Shown here one piece after another: positions 8,227 through 15,464 of a stretch of DNA of 64,000 nucleotides. The notes under the pieces were generated by a model. The model was not told the origin of the DNA, searched no databases, and saw only the letters and a program-made list of their open reading frames with translations. Made by a program: the position numbers and the translations under genes. How positions within the stretch are numbered: position 1 is the first letter of the stretch; each line of letters opens with the position of its first letter. Origin of the DNA: Corynebacterium anserum (GTDB taxonomy: Bacteria > Actinomycetota > Actinomycetes > Mycobacteriales > Mycobacteriaceae); assembly GCF_014262665.1 (NCBI RefSeq), contig NZ_CP046883.1:620001-684000 (forward strand). Direction: 5' to 3'.

Positions 8227-9235
8227 TATCAACCGAAACATTCCTGTATCTGATGCCACGGACCCACACCCTGCCCAAGATACGGTGATTAATGCTGAGC
8301 TGCGTCGCGGCCAGGAATACTACATCGCGGAAACCGATGAGACAGGCCTGGGTGCTGTGGACGCCGTTGCTGATGAATCTGCCCCTACCTCTCAATGGGG
8401 CGAGGCCTGGCAGTATCTTCGTAAGCGCCCGATGTTTTGGATCGCCGCAATTTTGATCGTGTTGGCTATTGCCCTGGCTGCCGTTCCGGGACTGTTCACC
8501 AGTGTGGATCCCCGGGCCTGCACCCTTGCTAATTCGCTGCACGGGCCGGCCTCCGGTCACCCACTAGGCTTTGACCGTCAAGGCTGTGACATTTTGGCGC
8601 GGACGATTTACGGTGCGCGAGCATCCGTTCTCGTGGGAGTTTTCTCCACGCTTGTCGTCGTCATTATTGGAACGATATTTGGAGCGCTTGCCGGTTTCTT
8701 CGGAGGCTTCGTCGATACGCTCCTATCCCGTCTCACCGATATCTTCTTCGCTGTTCCGCTGGTGCTGGCAGCCATCGTGGTGATGCAGATGTTCAAGGAA
8801 CACCGCACCATCTGGACTGTCGTTCTCGTTCTCGCTGTCTTCGGTTGGACCAACATCGCGCGCATTACCCGCGGTGCAGTGATGAGCGTGAAGAATGAGG
8901 AATTCGTGACTGCGGCAAAGGCCGTAGGAGCCTCCAAGTTCCAGATTTTGACTAAGCACATCCTGCCGAATGCCGCAGCGCCGATCATCGTGTACGCCAC
9001 CGTCTCCCTGGGTACCTTCATCGTCGCGGAGGCAACCTTGTCCTTCCTGGGCATTGGCTTGCCATCGAGCGTGGTGTCATGGGGCGGAGATATTTCAGCT
9101 GCCCAAGCATCCCTGCGAACCCAGCCAATGGTGCTGTTCTACCCAGCCATCGCACTGGGTCTTACTGTATTGTCCTTCATCCTGATGGGTGACGTGGTAC
9201 GCGACGCACTCGACCCAAAGGCACGGAAGAAGTAA
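8219..9235 (+). CDS. Peptide ABC transporter permease (DppC/OppC type)
   Basis: Second permease subunit, 338 residues from the ATG at 8219, which overlaps the previous stop in the usual way; the open frame runs further upstream but that part would lie within dppB. A hydrophilic 75-residue N-terminal segment precedes the first membrane helix (FWIAAILIVLAIALAAVPGLF). The motif HPLGFDRQGCDILARTIYGARASVLVG and the EAA loop FVTAAKAVGASKFQILTKHILPNAAAPII are diagnostic of the DppC family. The long acidic N-terminus is somewhat longer than in E. coli DppC. Confidence 0.92.
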   Translation: MPDINRNIPVSDATDPHPAQDTVINAELRRGQEYYIAETDETGLGAVDAVADESAPTSQWGEAWQYLRKRPMFWIAAILIVLAIALAAVPGLFTSVDPRACTLANSLHGPASGHPLGFDRQGCDILARTIYGARASVLVGVFSTLVVVIIGTIFGALAGFFGGFVDTLLSRLTDIFFAVPLVLAAIVVMQMFKEHRTIWTVVLVLAVFGWTNIARITRGAVMSVKNEEFVTAAKAVGASKFQILTKHILPNAAAPIIVYATVSLGTFIVAEATLSFLGIGLPSSVVSWGGDISAAQASLRTQPMVLFYPAIALGLTVLSFILMGDVVRDALDPKARKK

Positions 9236-9239
9236 TCCT

Positions 9240-10961
9240 ATGACTAAGCCCGGCGACAAGAACACACAAAGTTTTAACGATAAACCACTGCTGGACATGA
9301 GAGATGTGAAGATCTCCTTCACGTCCTCCACCGGTGTGGTCGAAGCAGTCCGTGGAGTGAACCTGACCATCTACCCCGGTCAGTCCGTGGCCATCGTAGG
9401 TGAGTCTGGCTCAGGTAAATCCACCACCGCGATGGCGATCCTAGGGTTACTCCCCGGCACGGGTAAAGTCACCGGAGGTTCCATCGAGTTCGAAGGCAAA
9501 GAAATTACCAATCTCAGCCCTAAACAGTGGCAAGAGCTGCGGGGTTCAGAGATCGGCCTCGTGCCTCAAGACCCAATGTCTAACCTCAATCCCGTGTGGC
9601 GCATTGGTACGCAGATCGGTGAGTCTCTCAAAGCAAATCACGTAGTTGAGAACAACAAGGTAGAGGAGCGCGTTTCTGAGCTCCTTGAGGAAGCCGGTTT
9701 GCCAGATGCGAAGCGTCGAGCAAAGCAATATCCTCACGAATTTTCCGGAGGAATGCGCCAGCGTGCTCTCATCGCGATGGGCTTGGCCGCTCGCCCGAAG
9801 CTGCTGATCGCAGATGAACCGACATCCGCCTTGGACGTGACCGTCCAAAAACGGATTCTCGATCACCTGGAGAGTCTCACGAGGGATCTGGGAACCGCCG
9901 TGCTGTTCATTACCCATGATCTGGGACTTGCGGCGGAGCGCGCCCAACACCTCGTCGTGATGCATCGTGGCCGAGTGGTGGAGTCTGGCCCCTCATTGCA
10001 GATCCTGCGAAATCCGCAGCATCCCTATACTCAGCGTCTGGTGAAGGCAGCGCCATCTCTGACCTCTGCTCGCATTCAATCTGCGAAGGCTGCGGGCTTG
10101 GAGACTGAAGAGATGAAGCAGCAGACTAACGAGGATGCTGGTGAAGTCATCCGCGTAGAAAACCTCGTAAAGGAATTCGACGTTCGAGGTGCGCGGGGTG
10201 GCGAAAAAATTCTGCGTGCGGTGGATAACGTGACCTTTGGCGTGCGGAAGGGCTCGACAACCGCACTGGTGGGAGAGTCTGGTTCTGGCAAATCGACCGT
10301 GGCCAACATGGTGCTGAACCTGCTGGATCCAACGAGCGGCAAGGTGCTGTACAAGGGGCAGAATATTTCCCATCTGAAGGGCAAGGAGCAGTTCCATATG
10401 CGTCGTAAGATGCAGGTCGTCTTCCAGAACCCTTATGGCTCCTTGGATCCGATGTATTCCATTTACCGGTGTATTGAGGAGCCTTTAGCCCTGCACAAAG
10501 TGGGTAATCGTAAACAACGTGAAAAGCGCGTGGCTGAACTGCTGGATATGGTGTCTATGCCTCGATCAGCGATGCGCCGTTATCCGAACGAACTATCGGG
10601 AGGCCAGCGGCAACGTATTGCTATTGCGCGCGCCCTAGCGCTTAACCCTGAGGTGCTGGTGTTGGATGAAGCGGTATCCGCGCTGGACGTCCTAGTGCAG
10701 GACCAGATCTTGCGCCTGATTACTGACCTACAGCATGAACTTGACCTGACCTACTTGTTTATTACCCATGATCTGGCGGTTGTTCGCCAATGCGCCGATG
10801 ACATTGTGGTGATGAAGAAGGGTGCTGTGGTGGAGCAAGGCCCTGCTGATGCTATCTTTGCCCATCCGCGTGAGGACTACACGCGTGATCTTATTGACTC
10901 CGTTCCTGGTCTCAACATTGAGTTGGGAGTGGGCGAGGAGCTCGGACTGGATGTGAAATAG
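9240..10961 (+). CDS. Peptide ABC transporter, fused double ATPase (DppD-DppF)
   Basis: A single 573-residue polypeptide carrying both ATPase domains of the importer. Domain 1 has Walker A GESGSGKST near residue 52, signature FSGGMRQRA and Walker B LLIADEPTS. Domain 2 has a second GESGSGKST near 345, signature LSGGQRQRI and Walker B VLVLDEAVS. The A-S-A-L-D-V motif follows each Walker B. Domain 2 has Ala-Val where most paralogues have Pro-Thr after the Walker B Glu. The start at 9240 is 4 bp after the dppC stop; an upstream start at 9189 would overlap dppC by 47 bp and is less likely. Similar fusions occur in corynebacterial peptide importers. Confidence 0.92.
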   Translation: MTKPGDKNTQSFNDKPLLDMRDVKISFTSSTGVVEAVRGVNLTIYPGQSVAIVGESGSGKSTTAMAILGLLPGTGKVTGGSIEFEGKEITNLSPKQWQELRGSEIGLVPQDPMSNLNPVWRIGTQIGESLKANHVVENNKVEERVSELLEEAGLPDAKRRAKQYPHEFSGGMRQRALIAMGLAARPKLLIADEPTSALDVTVQKRILDHLESLTRDLGTAVLFITHDLGLAAERAQHLVVMHRGRVVESGPSLQILRNPQHPYTQRLVKAAPSLTSARIQSAKAAGLETEEMKQQTNEDAGEVIRVENLVKEFDVRGARGGEKILRAVDNVTFGVRKGSTTALVGESGSGKSTVANMVLNLLDPTSGKVLYKGQNISHLKGKEQFHMRRKMQVVFQNPYGSLDPMYSIYRCIEEPLALHKVGNRKQREKRVAELLDMVSMPRSAMRRYPNELSGGQRQRIAIARALALNPEVLVLDEAVSALDVLVQDQILRLITDLQHELDLTYLFITHDLAVVRQCADDIVVMKKGAVVEQGPADAIFAHPREDYTRDLIDSVPGLNIELGVGEELGLDVK

Positions 10962-11041
10962 CTAACTCAACGCGAAGAGGCTGCGGTCACGGAGGAAAAC
11001 ACGAAGGAAAATGGGTGTGTTCACTCGGACGTTCGGTATCT

Positions 11042-11128
11042 GAGCGTTCAGAGGTACACGCTCGCTGAGCGTGGCTCCGTGATCCCCTCGGGGGATCGTG
11101 ACTGCCTGCCTGTAGTATGCGCCATACT
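11042..11128 (+). promoter_or_regulatory. Inverted-repeat leader and probable terminator upstream of tig
   Basis: Three mutually complementary hexamers (GAGCGT 11042-11047, ACGCTC 11058-11063, GAGCGT 11067-11072) allow two alternative hairpins. Next come a hairpin GATCCCC-TCG-GGGGATC near 11081-11097 and AGTATG-CGC-CATACT (11114-11128) followed by GTGTTTTAT. The last could end the peptide-transporter transcript. The whole could also be the tig leader. Confidence 0.4.
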
Positions 11129-11250
11129 GTGTTTTATCGACCCCAACAGACATCGACTCCAGCGACCCTATAAAATCGATGGACGACCAAGAAAAAGGCG
11201 TGGCCACACCTGGCTCGCCTGACCCCAATAAACAACAGGAGTGTGCATTC

Positions 11251-12771
11251 GTGAAGAGCTCTGTAGAGAAGCTGAGCGCCACCCGCACCAAGATCACCAT
11301 CGAGGTTCCTTTCGAGGAGCTCAAGCCGGAGTTCGACAAGGCGTATGCCTCCCTGGCTAACCAGGTCAATATGCCGGGCTTCCGTAAGGGTAAGGTGCCT
11401 GCGAAGGTGCTTGAGGCTCGTTTGGGTCGCGGTGTAGTACTGGATCAGGTAATCAACGAGATGTTGCCATCTCGCTACAGCCAGGCAGTCGAAGAGAATG
11501 ACCTTAAGGTTCTGGGCCAGCCGGAGATTGACATCGCTGAGCTGAAGGACAACGAATTCATTAAGTTCACCGCTGAAGTTGATGTGCGCCCGGACATCGA
11601 AGTTCCTGATTTCTCCACGATCTCTGTTGAGGTCGCGCCTCTTAAGGCCGACGATGAGGCTGTCGACGCAGAGCTGAAGAACCTGCAGGCTCGTTTTGGC
11701 ACCTTGAAGGCTGTGGATCGCAAGGTGAAGAAGGGTGACTTCGTCTCCATTGACCTATCCGCAACGATTGACGGTGAAACTGTTGATGAGGCAACAACCG
11801 AGGGACTGTCCCACGAGGTTGGTAACGATTCCCTCATTGAGGGTCTTGATGACGCGTTGATCGGCATGAAGGAGGGTGAGGAGAACACCTTCACCTCCAC
11901 ACTCGTCGCCGGTGAGCACGCTAACGAAGAAGCAGAGGTCACCGTCAAGCTTGGTTCCGTGAAGGAACGTGAGCTACCCGAGCTGGACGATGATTTTGCA
12001 CAGCTGGCTTCCGAGTTCGATACGTTGGACGAACTGCGTGACTCTTTGAAGGGGCAGGTAGAGGAACAACTGAAGAACACCCAGGCAGGGGAGATTCGGG
12101 ACAAGGTATTGGCCGCTGCTCTAGAGCAGACTGAGGTGCCTCTACCCGAAGCAGTGGTGCAGGACCAGGTGGATGGTCAGATCAAACAGATCATCGGCCA
12201 GTTCGGCGGCGACGAAAAGACCTTCGAAGCAATGCTCGCTGCACAGGACATTACGCGTGAGAAGTTCGAGGCAGACTCTCGCGAGGCTGCTGAGGATTCT
12301 GTGCGCACCCAACTCTTCCTCGACGCAGTGGCAGATGCTGAACAGCCTGAGGTATCGCAAGAAGAGTTGATGGATCACATCAGCTTCACGTCCGCCCAGT
12401 ATGGCATGGATCCTAATCAGTTCATCATGCAGCTCCAGCAAGCTGGCCAATTGCCGAGCCTGTTCGCTGATGTGCGTCGTGGAAAAGCTTTGGCAATCAA
12501 CATTGCTAAGACCTCCGTGAAGGATACCGACGGCAATAGCATTGACCCGAAGCAGTTCTTTGGCGTCGAGGACTCTGAGGACAAGGCTGAGGACGTTGAG
12601 AGCGAGAAGGTCGAAAAGGACGAGAAGAATGCGGGTGCTAAGAAGGCTCCTGCAAAGAAGTCCACCAAGAAGGCTGCGAAGAAGGCTCCCGCAAAGAAAG
12701 CAACTAAGAAGGCCACTAAGAAGGCCGCCAAGAAGACTGCAAAGAAGTCCACCAAGAAGGATTCTGAGTAA
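11251..12771 (+). CDS. tig: Trigger factor with lysine-rich C-terminal tail
   Basis: Ribosome-associated chaperone and peptidyl-prolyl isomerase. The ribosome-docking signature GFRKGK is at residues 43-48, the FKBP-type domain spans roughly 155-240 and the chaperone domain roughly 255-440. The GTG at 11251 has an ACAGGAG ribosome site; an open frame from 11179 upstream lacks homology. The protein is 506 residues, about 55 longer than C. glutamicum trigger factor. The excess is a tail from about residue 455 made of repeated KKA/KKT/KKS units, like histone H1 or the tail of mycobacterial HupB. An acidic stretch (EDSEDKAEDVESEKVEKDEK) precedes it. The tail may bind rRNA or DNA; that is inference. 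Confidence 0.95.
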   Translation: MKSSVEKLSATRTKITIEVPFEELKPEFDKAYASLANQVNMPGFRKGKVPAKVLEARLGRGVVLDQVINEMLPSRYSQAVEENDLKVLGQPEIDIAELKDNEFIKFTAEVDVRPDIEVPDFSTISVEVAPLKADDEAVDAELKNLQARFGTLKAVDRKVKKGDFVSIDLSATIDGETVDEATTEGLSHEVGNDSLIEGLDDALIGMKEGEENTFTSTLVAGEHANEEAEVTVKLGSVKERELPELDDDFAQLASEFDTLDELRDSLKGQVEEQLKNTQAGEIRDKVLAAALEQTEVPLPEAVVQDQVDGQIKQIIGQFGGDEKTFEAMLAAQDITREKFEADSREAAEDSVRTQLFLDAVADAEQPEVSQEELMDHISFTSAQYGMDPNQFIMQLQQAGQLPSLFADVRRGKALAINIAKTSVKDTDGNSIDPKQFFGVEDSEDKAEDVESEKVEKDEKNAGAKKAPAKKSTKKAAKKAPAKKATKKATKKAAKKTAKKSTKKDSE

Positions 12772-12801
12772 GCAGCAAGGCGGCAAGCAGTTAAGGCGCA
12801 A

Positions 12802-12842
12802 GGGTCTGGTTTCGATAAGACATCGGAACCAGACCCTTGATC
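12802..12842 (+). terminator. Terminator of tig
   Basis: A 15-bp stem (12802-12816 with 12822-12836, one G-T wobble) and a 5-nt loop AAGAC, 31 bp after the tig stop. The T-tract is poor (CTTGATC). Confidence 0.7.
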
Positions 12843-13038
12843 TGTGTGGGGTGTGGGCAGCCGAAGAAGAAGGAACTTTCCTTGTTACGCCTGCAGTTCC
12901 TAGGCATGTGACAATCTGTAGAACTTGTGGTGATTTAGTTCTCTTAACGCTGTGAAATGACACAGCGGTCAGGAGACGCAGGGGATTAGGAGGGGCGTTG
13001 CGCGAGTTTAGCTCGACCATGGTGCGTGTGATTTTTGT

Positions 13039-13752
13039 TTGATGTTGGCGTCTCGTGGGGCTGTGTATGCGTCGCGTGAGCATGTGTTGCGTGTGGGTGC
13101 TGGTGGGTTGCGTAAGGGGACGAAGCGTGAGTTGGGGGTGGCGTTTCATGATCATTGTCGGTGTTTGGCGATTGAGGTCAGGCGTGATGGGTCTGATTTG
13201 CCGAGGATTAATCGGGATTTGGAGCGGTTGTGGTCGGAGTCGGGGAGTAGGACGCAGGCGGATTTCAAGAAAGCTCTTGGCGCTCGCAGGCTTAATGGTG
13301 CTCCTACTTGGCCGGCGCTGAAGCGTGTGAAGGTGCCTGCTTACCGCAGTGATGGGATGTCGAAGGCTTTCCCTGGGGAGCCGTTGCCGAAGGACTTAAA
13401 CCGGGCGGTGGCGCATGTTCTTTATGGATGGCGTGACCGTCCGCGTAAGGGAGAAGGATGGGTTCCACACTCTGAGGATTCAAGGATGGGACACACGTGG
13501 GATTCGAAGCGTGAGAGTGTATCTCGGTTTCCGAGAAGTTGGTCGGATCAAAAGATCACGGATGCGGTTGTCGAGACTCTCGAGAATCCCTCGTTTCGAC
13601 TGTCTAAAGGTACTCTCCGAAATGTATGGAAGGAAGTGGATGACCTGACAGTGATCGCCGATTACGTGGTGCTTCCAAATAGTAGAGTTAGTTTTGTAAC
13701 GGCGCATCCCGCAGGCGGAATAGCAAAGGAGGCAAAACGTGTTGAAGACTGA
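13039..13752 (+). CDS. MuF-type phage head protein (N-truncated) fused to a predicted BECR/EndoU-like RNase toxin domain
   Basis: Residues 1-45 are the end of a phage MuF/capsid-maturation protein: LASRGAVYASRE and the metal-binding FHDHCRC. The homology continues upstream of the possible start (TTG 13039 or ATG 13042) as DHGACDFC, supplying the first CxxC pair, up to a stop at 13009, so the gene has lost its 5' part. From about residue 140 the protein changes to GEGWVPHSEDSRMGHTW, SRFPRSWSDQKITDAVVETLENPS and a terminal FVTAHPA. These resemble the His plus W-I-V-L-P plus T-x-(H/Y)-P pattern of contact-dependent and MuF-linked RNase toxins of the Barnase-EndoU-ColicinE5/D-RelE fold. No ribosome site precedes the possible starts, so expression is doubtful. 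Toxin assignment is by pattern only. Confidence 0.62.
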   Translation: MMLASRGAVYASREHVLRVGAGGLRKGTKRELGVAFHDHCRCLAIEVRRDGSDLPRINRDLERLWSESGSRTQADFKKALGARRLNGAPTWPALKRVKVPAYRSDGMSKAFPGEPLPKDLNRAVAHVLYGWRDRPRKGEGWVPHSEDSRMGHTWDSKRESVSRFPRSWSDQKITDAVVETLENPSFRLSKGTLRNVWKEVDDLTVIADYVVLPNSRVSFVTAHPAGGIAKEAKRVED

Positions 13753-14002
13753 TCGTGATGTTTATCGTGTTTTGGACAGCATGCTTCCTCCGAATATATC
13801 TCGCGAGGTTCCTCTAATGTTTGTGGACGCAGGTGAAGCGGAGTGCGGTGTCAGCAATCTCTTGTGCGAAGCGTGGGAGATGGGATGCTTGACCGACGAG
13901 ATTAAGGCTTTTATCCGTTTTGAATATGAGTATGGCGATCCTATTGACACGTTGGATGGTCTCGAGGAGTTGGATCGTCAAAAGAAAAACAGCGCCGCTT
14001 AG
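13739..14002 (+). CDS. Small acidic protein, probable immunity partner of the MuF-linked toxin
   Basis: An 87-residue, acidic protein (many D/E, e.g. RFEYEYGDPIDTLDGLEELD) that starts with GTG at 13739 behind a textbook AAAGGAGG ribosome site (7 nt) and overlaps the toxin frame by 14 bp. The overlap, size and negative charge are the classic layout of polymorphic-toxin immunity genes. I do not recognise a specific immunity family. Its strong ribosome site contrasts with the lack of one on the toxin gene, so the antitoxin may be the only part still expressed. Alternatively it could be an ordinary small phage protein. Confidence 0.55.
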   Translation: MLKTDRDVYRVLDSMLPPNISREVPLMFVDAGEAECGVSNLLCEAWEMGCLTDEIKAFIRFEYEYGDPIDTLDGLEELDRQKKNSAA

Positions 14003-14037
14003 TTGGTAGGTAGCCGGGTTCGAGTCCCACACGCGGA
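13992..14037 (+). other. tRNA-like element A (D-loop and T-arm, no anticodon arm)
   Basis: GCGCCGC at 13992-13998 is followed by TTAGTTGGTAGG, which resembles a tRNA D-loop, then directly by CCGGGTTCGAGTCCC, a canonical T-arm, and a partly complementary GCGG end. There is no anticodon arm. It overlaps the stop codon of the immunity-like gene and ends just before the ribosome site of the next gene. Confidence 0.45.
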
Positions 14038-14045
14038 GGTCAGTG

Positions 14046-14264
14046 ATGGAAGCGAGAAAGCCGTCCAGTCTGGATAGGTTCTCTGATGATCTAACCCCTA
14101 TGGATAGACAAGGGCCGCCGAATTGTCTGCCTATCCTGCTGGAGGAGTTAGATGTAATTGGTGAGCCGTTGAGCGTGAAGAAGAGGGCTGTTGCGGAATG
14201 GCTCAAGGAGAATGAGCCGATCGGATTGCTTCCTTCACAGCTGAAACGTTCTGGGCTTTTATAA
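14046..14264 (+). CDS. Small phage protein of unknown function
   Basis: A 72-residue protein starting with ATG at 14046 behind GCGGAGGT. No domain is recognised. The C-terminal half, KKRAVAEWLKENEPIGLLPSQLKRSGLL in two helices, is rich in charged residues and looks like a small soluble helical protein. It lies within the phage remnant, between two tRNA-like elements and before a terminator. Whether it belongs to the toxin-immunity unit (for example as a second immunity gene) or is independent cannot be said. Confidence 0.45.
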   Translation: MEARKPSSLDRFSDDLTPMDRQGPPNCLPILLEELDVIGEPLSVKKRAVAEWLKENEPIGLLPSQLKRSGLL

Positions 14265-14294
14265 CTGGTCTGCTTGTGCAGCTATAGCGTCTAC

Positions 14295-14323
14295 AACCGT
14301 CACCTTGTGGTGGCGGTTTTTGC
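14295..14323 (+). terminator. Intrinsic terminator in the phage remnant (first)
   Basis: AACCGTCACC-TTGT-GGTGGCGGTT with one wobble, followed by TTTTG. It lies 31 bp after the small gene. Confidence 0.8.
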
Positions 14324-14328
14324 GTAAC

Positions 14329-14383
14329 GCGCCGCCAAGTTTTTTGGTTGGTCTTGTTCCGGGTTCGAGTCCCGGCGGCGCAC
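14329..14383 (+). other. tRNA-like element B (acceptor stem and T-arm, no anticodon arm)
   Basis: GCGCCG (14329-14334) pairs perfectly with CGGCGC (14376-14381), next to a perfect 5-bp T-stem with the loop TTCGAGT (14359-14375) and a discriminator-like A. Only about 24 nt separate the acceptor strand and T-arm, so the anticodon arm and most of the D-arm are missing. It is related to element A, 340 bp upstream. Confidence 0.5.
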
Positions 14384-14384
14384 T

Positions 14385-14428
14385 AAACCCCCTGCAAAGA
14401 ACCACAGTGTTCTTGCCGGGGGTTTTGT
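14385..14428 (+). terminator. Intrinsic terminator in the phage remnant (second)
   Basis: AAACCCCCTGCAAAGAAC pairs with GTTCTTGCCGGGGGTTT almost perfectly around a 6-nt loop, then TTGT. It begins 2 nt after tRNA-like element B. Confidence 0.85.
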
Positions 14429-14472
14429 CATGCCCGAAACGGGCGGAAAACCCCTGTAAAAGGAGAAAACAC

Positions 14473-15009
14473 TTGTTCACACAATCACACTGGTTACGTT
14501 TCATCGAAGGCGCCGACGGTGGCGCACACAACGCCCCCGACCAGCCTAAGGAACCCTCCCAGGATGCAGACAGCACACCCGCCGACAAGCAACCTGACGA
14601 TGAGGTGGACTGGAAAGCCAAATACGAGGCGATGAAAACCTACTCCCGTCAATGGGAGGCCAAAGCTAAAGCCAACGTGGACGCGGCGAAAAAGCTCAAA
14701 GAGATAGAAGACGCCGAGAAAACCGAGGTCGACAAACTCACCGAGCGGCTCAAGGAATCCGAAAAGGATAACCAGGCTCTGCAACTCCAAGTTGACCGGA
14801 TGACCATCGCCGCCAAGTTCGGGATCAGCGCTGACGACGCGGAGATGTTTCTCCACGGCGATGCAGAAACCATGGCCACACAGGCCGAAACACTCGCACA
14901 GCGCAGCCGTACCCCACGCAAAGCCGAAGCCCCAAACCAAGGGCGAGGCACTGCCCAAGGGACTAAAGCGGCAGCCGAGCAGTGGGCTGATTCCCTGTTG
15001 AACAAGTGA
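14473..15009 (+). CDS. Phage scaffolding-like protein
   Basis: A 178-residue protein from TTG 14473, chosen because of AAAAGGAG 8 nt upstream; the open frame extends further 5' but only through the tRNA-like element and terminator. An acidic, Gln/Pro-rich N-terminus (PDQPKEPSQDADSTPADKQPDDEVDWKAKYEAM) leads into a long charged coiled coil (about residues 50-110, KAKANVDAAKKLKEIEDAEK) and ends with a helix AAAEQWADSLLNK. This is the standard build of siphophage scaffold proteins, which guide capsid assembly. Its position just before a decoration gene agrees. Codon use is C-rich compared with the MuF-toxin gene. Confidence 0.72.
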   Translation: MFTQSHWLRFIEGADGGAHNAPDQPKEPSQDADSTPADKQPDDEVDWKAKYEAMKTYSRQWEAKAKANVDAAKKLKEIEDAEKTEVDKLTERLKESEKDNQALQLQVDRMTIAAKFGISADDAEMFLHGDAETMATQAETLAQRSRTPRKAEAPNQGRGTAQGTKAAAEQWADSLLNK

Positions 15010-15047
15010 CAACACACTGACATTTACGAGTAGAAAGGCTTTTTGCC

Positions 15048-15464
15048 ATGCAGTTGAAGACTGTCCGCGAAGCATGGGGTGCCGAGAATCAAAAGTGGCT
15101 CGGCTCCGCCCATGCAACCAACGCAGCCCAAACAGTGACCCTGGACGCCACGAAGCTAGCCAGCGTTGCTGACGCTGGGGTTATCCCATCGGGAATCCCC
15201 TTGAAGAAGGCTGAGTCCGGGAAGTTCGAGCCTGTCACCGCAGCCGGCGACAAGCTCACAGGGTTCCTATTCACCAGCCAACCTTTTAAGGCAGATGCCG
15301 GTGACATCATCGCCCCCATGCTGGATCACGGTCGTATCCGCACCGAGTTCCTCCCAGCTAAAGCATTCGACGTCACCACCCTGACAAACGCTAACCCGCT
15401 GTTTGGGCGTTGCCCCAACTGGGCAGAACCGCCTGTAGCCGTTGAAGGAGGTACAACACAATAA
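15048..15464 (+). CDS. Phage head-decoration-like protein, 3' end replaced
   Basis: Reads as a capsid-stabilising decoration protein: MQLKTVREAWGAENQKWLGSAHATN, then a beta-rich part with VTLDATKL, IPSGIPLKKAESGKFEPVTAAGDKLTGFLF and DIIAPMLDHGRIRTEFLP. The codons after about 15411 (CPNWAEPPVAVEGG) are the antisense of kdpA, so the native C-terminus (about 15-20 residues) is lost and the present stop comes from the neighbouring sequence. An AAAGG site lies about 10 nt before the ATG. It follows the scaffold gene directly, as in siphophages; the major capsid gene that should come next is absent. Confidence 0.7.
   Translation: MQLKTVREAWGAENQKWLGSAHATNAAQTVTLDATKLASVADAGVIPSGIPLKKAESGKFEPVTAAGDKLTGFLFTSQPFKADAGDIIAPMLDHGRIRTEFLPAKAFDVTTLTNANPLFGRCPNWAEPPVAVEGGTTQ

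Larger units (their letters stand above)
13010..15420 (+). mobile_element. Decayed siphophage head-gene remnant
   Basis: A block of phage structural genes on the plus strand: 3' part of a MuF-like head morphogenesis gene, a small acidic gene, another small gene, a scaffold-like gene and a head-decoration gene. This is the order found in siphophage capsid operons, but the portal, terminase, major capsid, tail, integrase and lysis genes are missing. The left edge is an abrupt loss of homology at a TAG (13009-13011). The right edge lies inside the decoration gene, where sequence switches to the antisense of kdpA (about 15411-15422). No att repeats were seen. It sits between tig and clpP1, genes usually close together in corynebacteria. 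Confidence 0.82.

Noticed and set aside
12142-13155. 337-codon minus-strand open frame opposite the tig 3' end
   Set aside because: Its Leu/Arg repeats are the antisense of the lysine-rich tail of trigger factor.
13010-15420. Functional prophage
   Set aside because: No integrase, portal, terminase, major capsid, tail or lysis genes and no att repeats are present; both edges cut through genes.
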